Shown here one piece after another: positions 5,780 through 6,661 of a DNA stretch of 6,661 nucleotides; positions within the stretch are counted from its first letter, which is position 1; the number at the start of each line of letters is the position of its first letter. The notes below the pieces were generated by a model. That model searched no databases and had not been told where the DNA came from. It saw only the letters and a program-made list of their open reading frames with translations. The DNA comes from Bacillota bacterium (GTDB lineage Bacteria; Bacillota; Sulfobacillia; JAJZYS01; JAJYTV01). The stretch spans positions 1-6,661 of the forward strand of contig JAJZIE010000140.1 of NCBI GenBank assembly GCA_021810725.1. Direction: 5' to 3'. The position numbers and the translations under genes are program-made.

Positions 5780-6661
5780 TTAGGCACCTCCGTTCGGGCT
5801 GCCAAGCCTTGAGTTCCCCGGAGCGCGCGAGGTTCCTGCCGCGAAGGCCAGAACCGCGGCGAGCGCGATCAGGAGGGAGAGAGCGTACCAGGCCACGCCG
5901 GCGCCGCCCGCTTGGGCCAGGAGTCCCAGGAGAGGCGGCCAGACGGCGGAGCCCGCGAAGACGGACGTGCCGATGAGCCCGATCGCCTGGCCCGAACGCC
6001 CGCCCGACACCCGCTCTCCACCCCAGGTCAGGACGAGCGCGTTCCAGCCGATGGCCCCGGCACCCGCGAAGAAGAAGGCTACGCCGCGGACCGCAAACGG
6101 CACGCCGCCCAGGTGGGTCGCGACGGCGATGCCCACCGCGCCGAGCACGGCGGCCATGGCGACGACAGCCGACCTGCTGCGCAGACGGTCGCTCAACTGG
6201 CCAAAGCCGACACGCCCTGCGGCGCCGCCGAGCTGCGCGATCGCGAGGAGGATTCCGGCGGTGGCAGGGTCAACACCACCGGGCATCGACACCACGGTGT
6301 ACGTCAGGAGGCCATACTGGCCCGATGCCAGCATGAAGGCGAGCAGGGCGGGCAGCGCGATACGCCTCAGGTCTCCTCCGAGCGGCGGCCGGTCGGCCGG
6401 CGCCAAGCGCGGCGCGGTTGGGGCTGCCGATGCCAGGATCAGATTGAGCACGGCCGCGATCAGAGCCAGCCAAAGCCAGGGGAAGCGTGGACCGTAGATC
6501 AGCGCGAGTGACGGCAGCAGAGCCGCGGCGATGGCCGCCCCGAGCGGGACGCCGGTCTGGCGAATCCCCATCGCGAGGCCGCGCGAGCGGCCGGCGTAGC
6601 CGTCGAAGATGACGCGGGCGCCGGCGATCGGCAGGGCCCCGAGACCCAGGCCAGTCGCCGT
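5780..6661 (-). CDS. Major facilitator superfamily transporter, 5' end outside the window
   Basis: The frame is open to the right edge, adding 30 residues (TATGLGLGAL...) before the first internal Met at 6571, so the protein is partial. 293 residues are visible and roughly the first 100, covering about TM1-3, are missing. Seen: DGYAGRSRGLAMGIRQTGVPLG, the R-G-x-A-x-G loop and TM5 start found in many drug- and sugar-type MFS proteins; then about eight hydrophobic helices; and GRVGFGQLSDRLRSR, the second-half copy of MFS motif A between TM8 and TM9. A charged central loop (PTAPRLAPADRPPLGGDLRR) separates the two halves. The C-terminus ends in a short polar tail SPNGGA. Substrate is unknown; an efflux or metabolite role is equally possible. 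The dipeptidase follows after five bases, so transport of a peptide-related compound can be imagined, but nothing in the sequence proves it. Confidence 0.9.
   Translation of the reverse strand, partial: TATGLGLGALPIAGARVIFDGYAGRSRGLAMGIRQTGVPLGAAIAAALLPSLALIYGPRFPWLWLALIAAVLNLILASAAPTAPRLAPADRPPLGGDLRRIALPALLAFMLASGQYGLLTYTVVSMPGGVDPATAGILLAIAQLGGAAGRVGFGQLSDRLRSRSAVVAMAAVLGAVGIAVATHLGGVPFAVRGVAFFFAGAGAIGWNALVLTWGGERVSGGRSGQAIGLIGTSVFAGSAVWPPLLGLLAQAGGAGVAWYALSLLIALAAVLAFAAGTSRAPGNSRLGSPNGGA
5784..5791 (-). promoter_or_regulatory. Dipeptidase Shine-Dalgarno embedded in the end of the MFS gene
   Basis: On the minus strand the last MFS codons (Gly-Gly-Ala-stop) contain GGAGGT, 11 bases before the dipeptidase ATG. 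The spacing is longer than ideal, and ribosomes terminating on the MFS gene probably help. No other SD fits this start. Confidence 0.55.

Noticed and set aside
4422..5783. 453-codon + strand frame opposite the dipeptidase
   Set aside because: It mirrors the M20 peptidase, whose full metal-site motif set is on the minus strand, and has no motif of its own.

Overview
The window is GC-rich (roughly two-thirds G+C by eye) and looks like ordinary bacterial chromosome. The gene content suggests a high-GC member of the Bacillota: mutL is followed directly by miaA, there is a PepV-type M20 dipeptidase and an aspartate-symporter-like APC permease, and GGAGG ribosome binding sites are strong, with GTG and TTG start codons in use. 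This placement is an inference, and I cannot name a genus. Several long open frames lie opposite or out of phase with the real genes; they are side effects of high GC and are not annotated.

Layout from left to right. (1) The end of a DNA-repair/tRNA-modification operon on the + strand: mutL (its N-terminus lies before the window), then miaA, whose GTG start overlaps the mutL stop codon. A GC-rich hairpin just after miaA probably ends this unit. (2) A leader-like gap of 293 bases (2478-2770) with no large gene. It holds the terminator, a 10-bp inverted repeat, further hairpins and a possible 35-codon small ORF with its own Shine-Dalgarno. (3) A + strand APC-superfamily amino acid permease, starting at a TTG behind a near-perfect ribosome binding site. 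(4) A 15-bp perfect hairpin between convergent genes. (5) A - strand pair read from right to left: a major-facilitator transporter (its N-terminus is beyond the right edge), followed after 5 bases by a PepV-like dipeptidase whose Shine-Dalgarno lies inside the end of the transporter gene.

How the genes work together: MutL acts in mismatch repair and MiaA in tRNA isopentenylation, a common housekeeping pairing. The permease, dipeptidase and MFS transporter could together support uptake and use of amino acids and short peptides. Only the MFS-dipeptidase pair looks like one transcript; the permease faces it from the other strand.

I found no mobile element, CRISPR array, RNA gene of a recognised family or clearly new system. 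The part most worth a second look is the structured leader with its small ORF upstream of the permease. A secondary point is the short, somewhat divergent MiaA.
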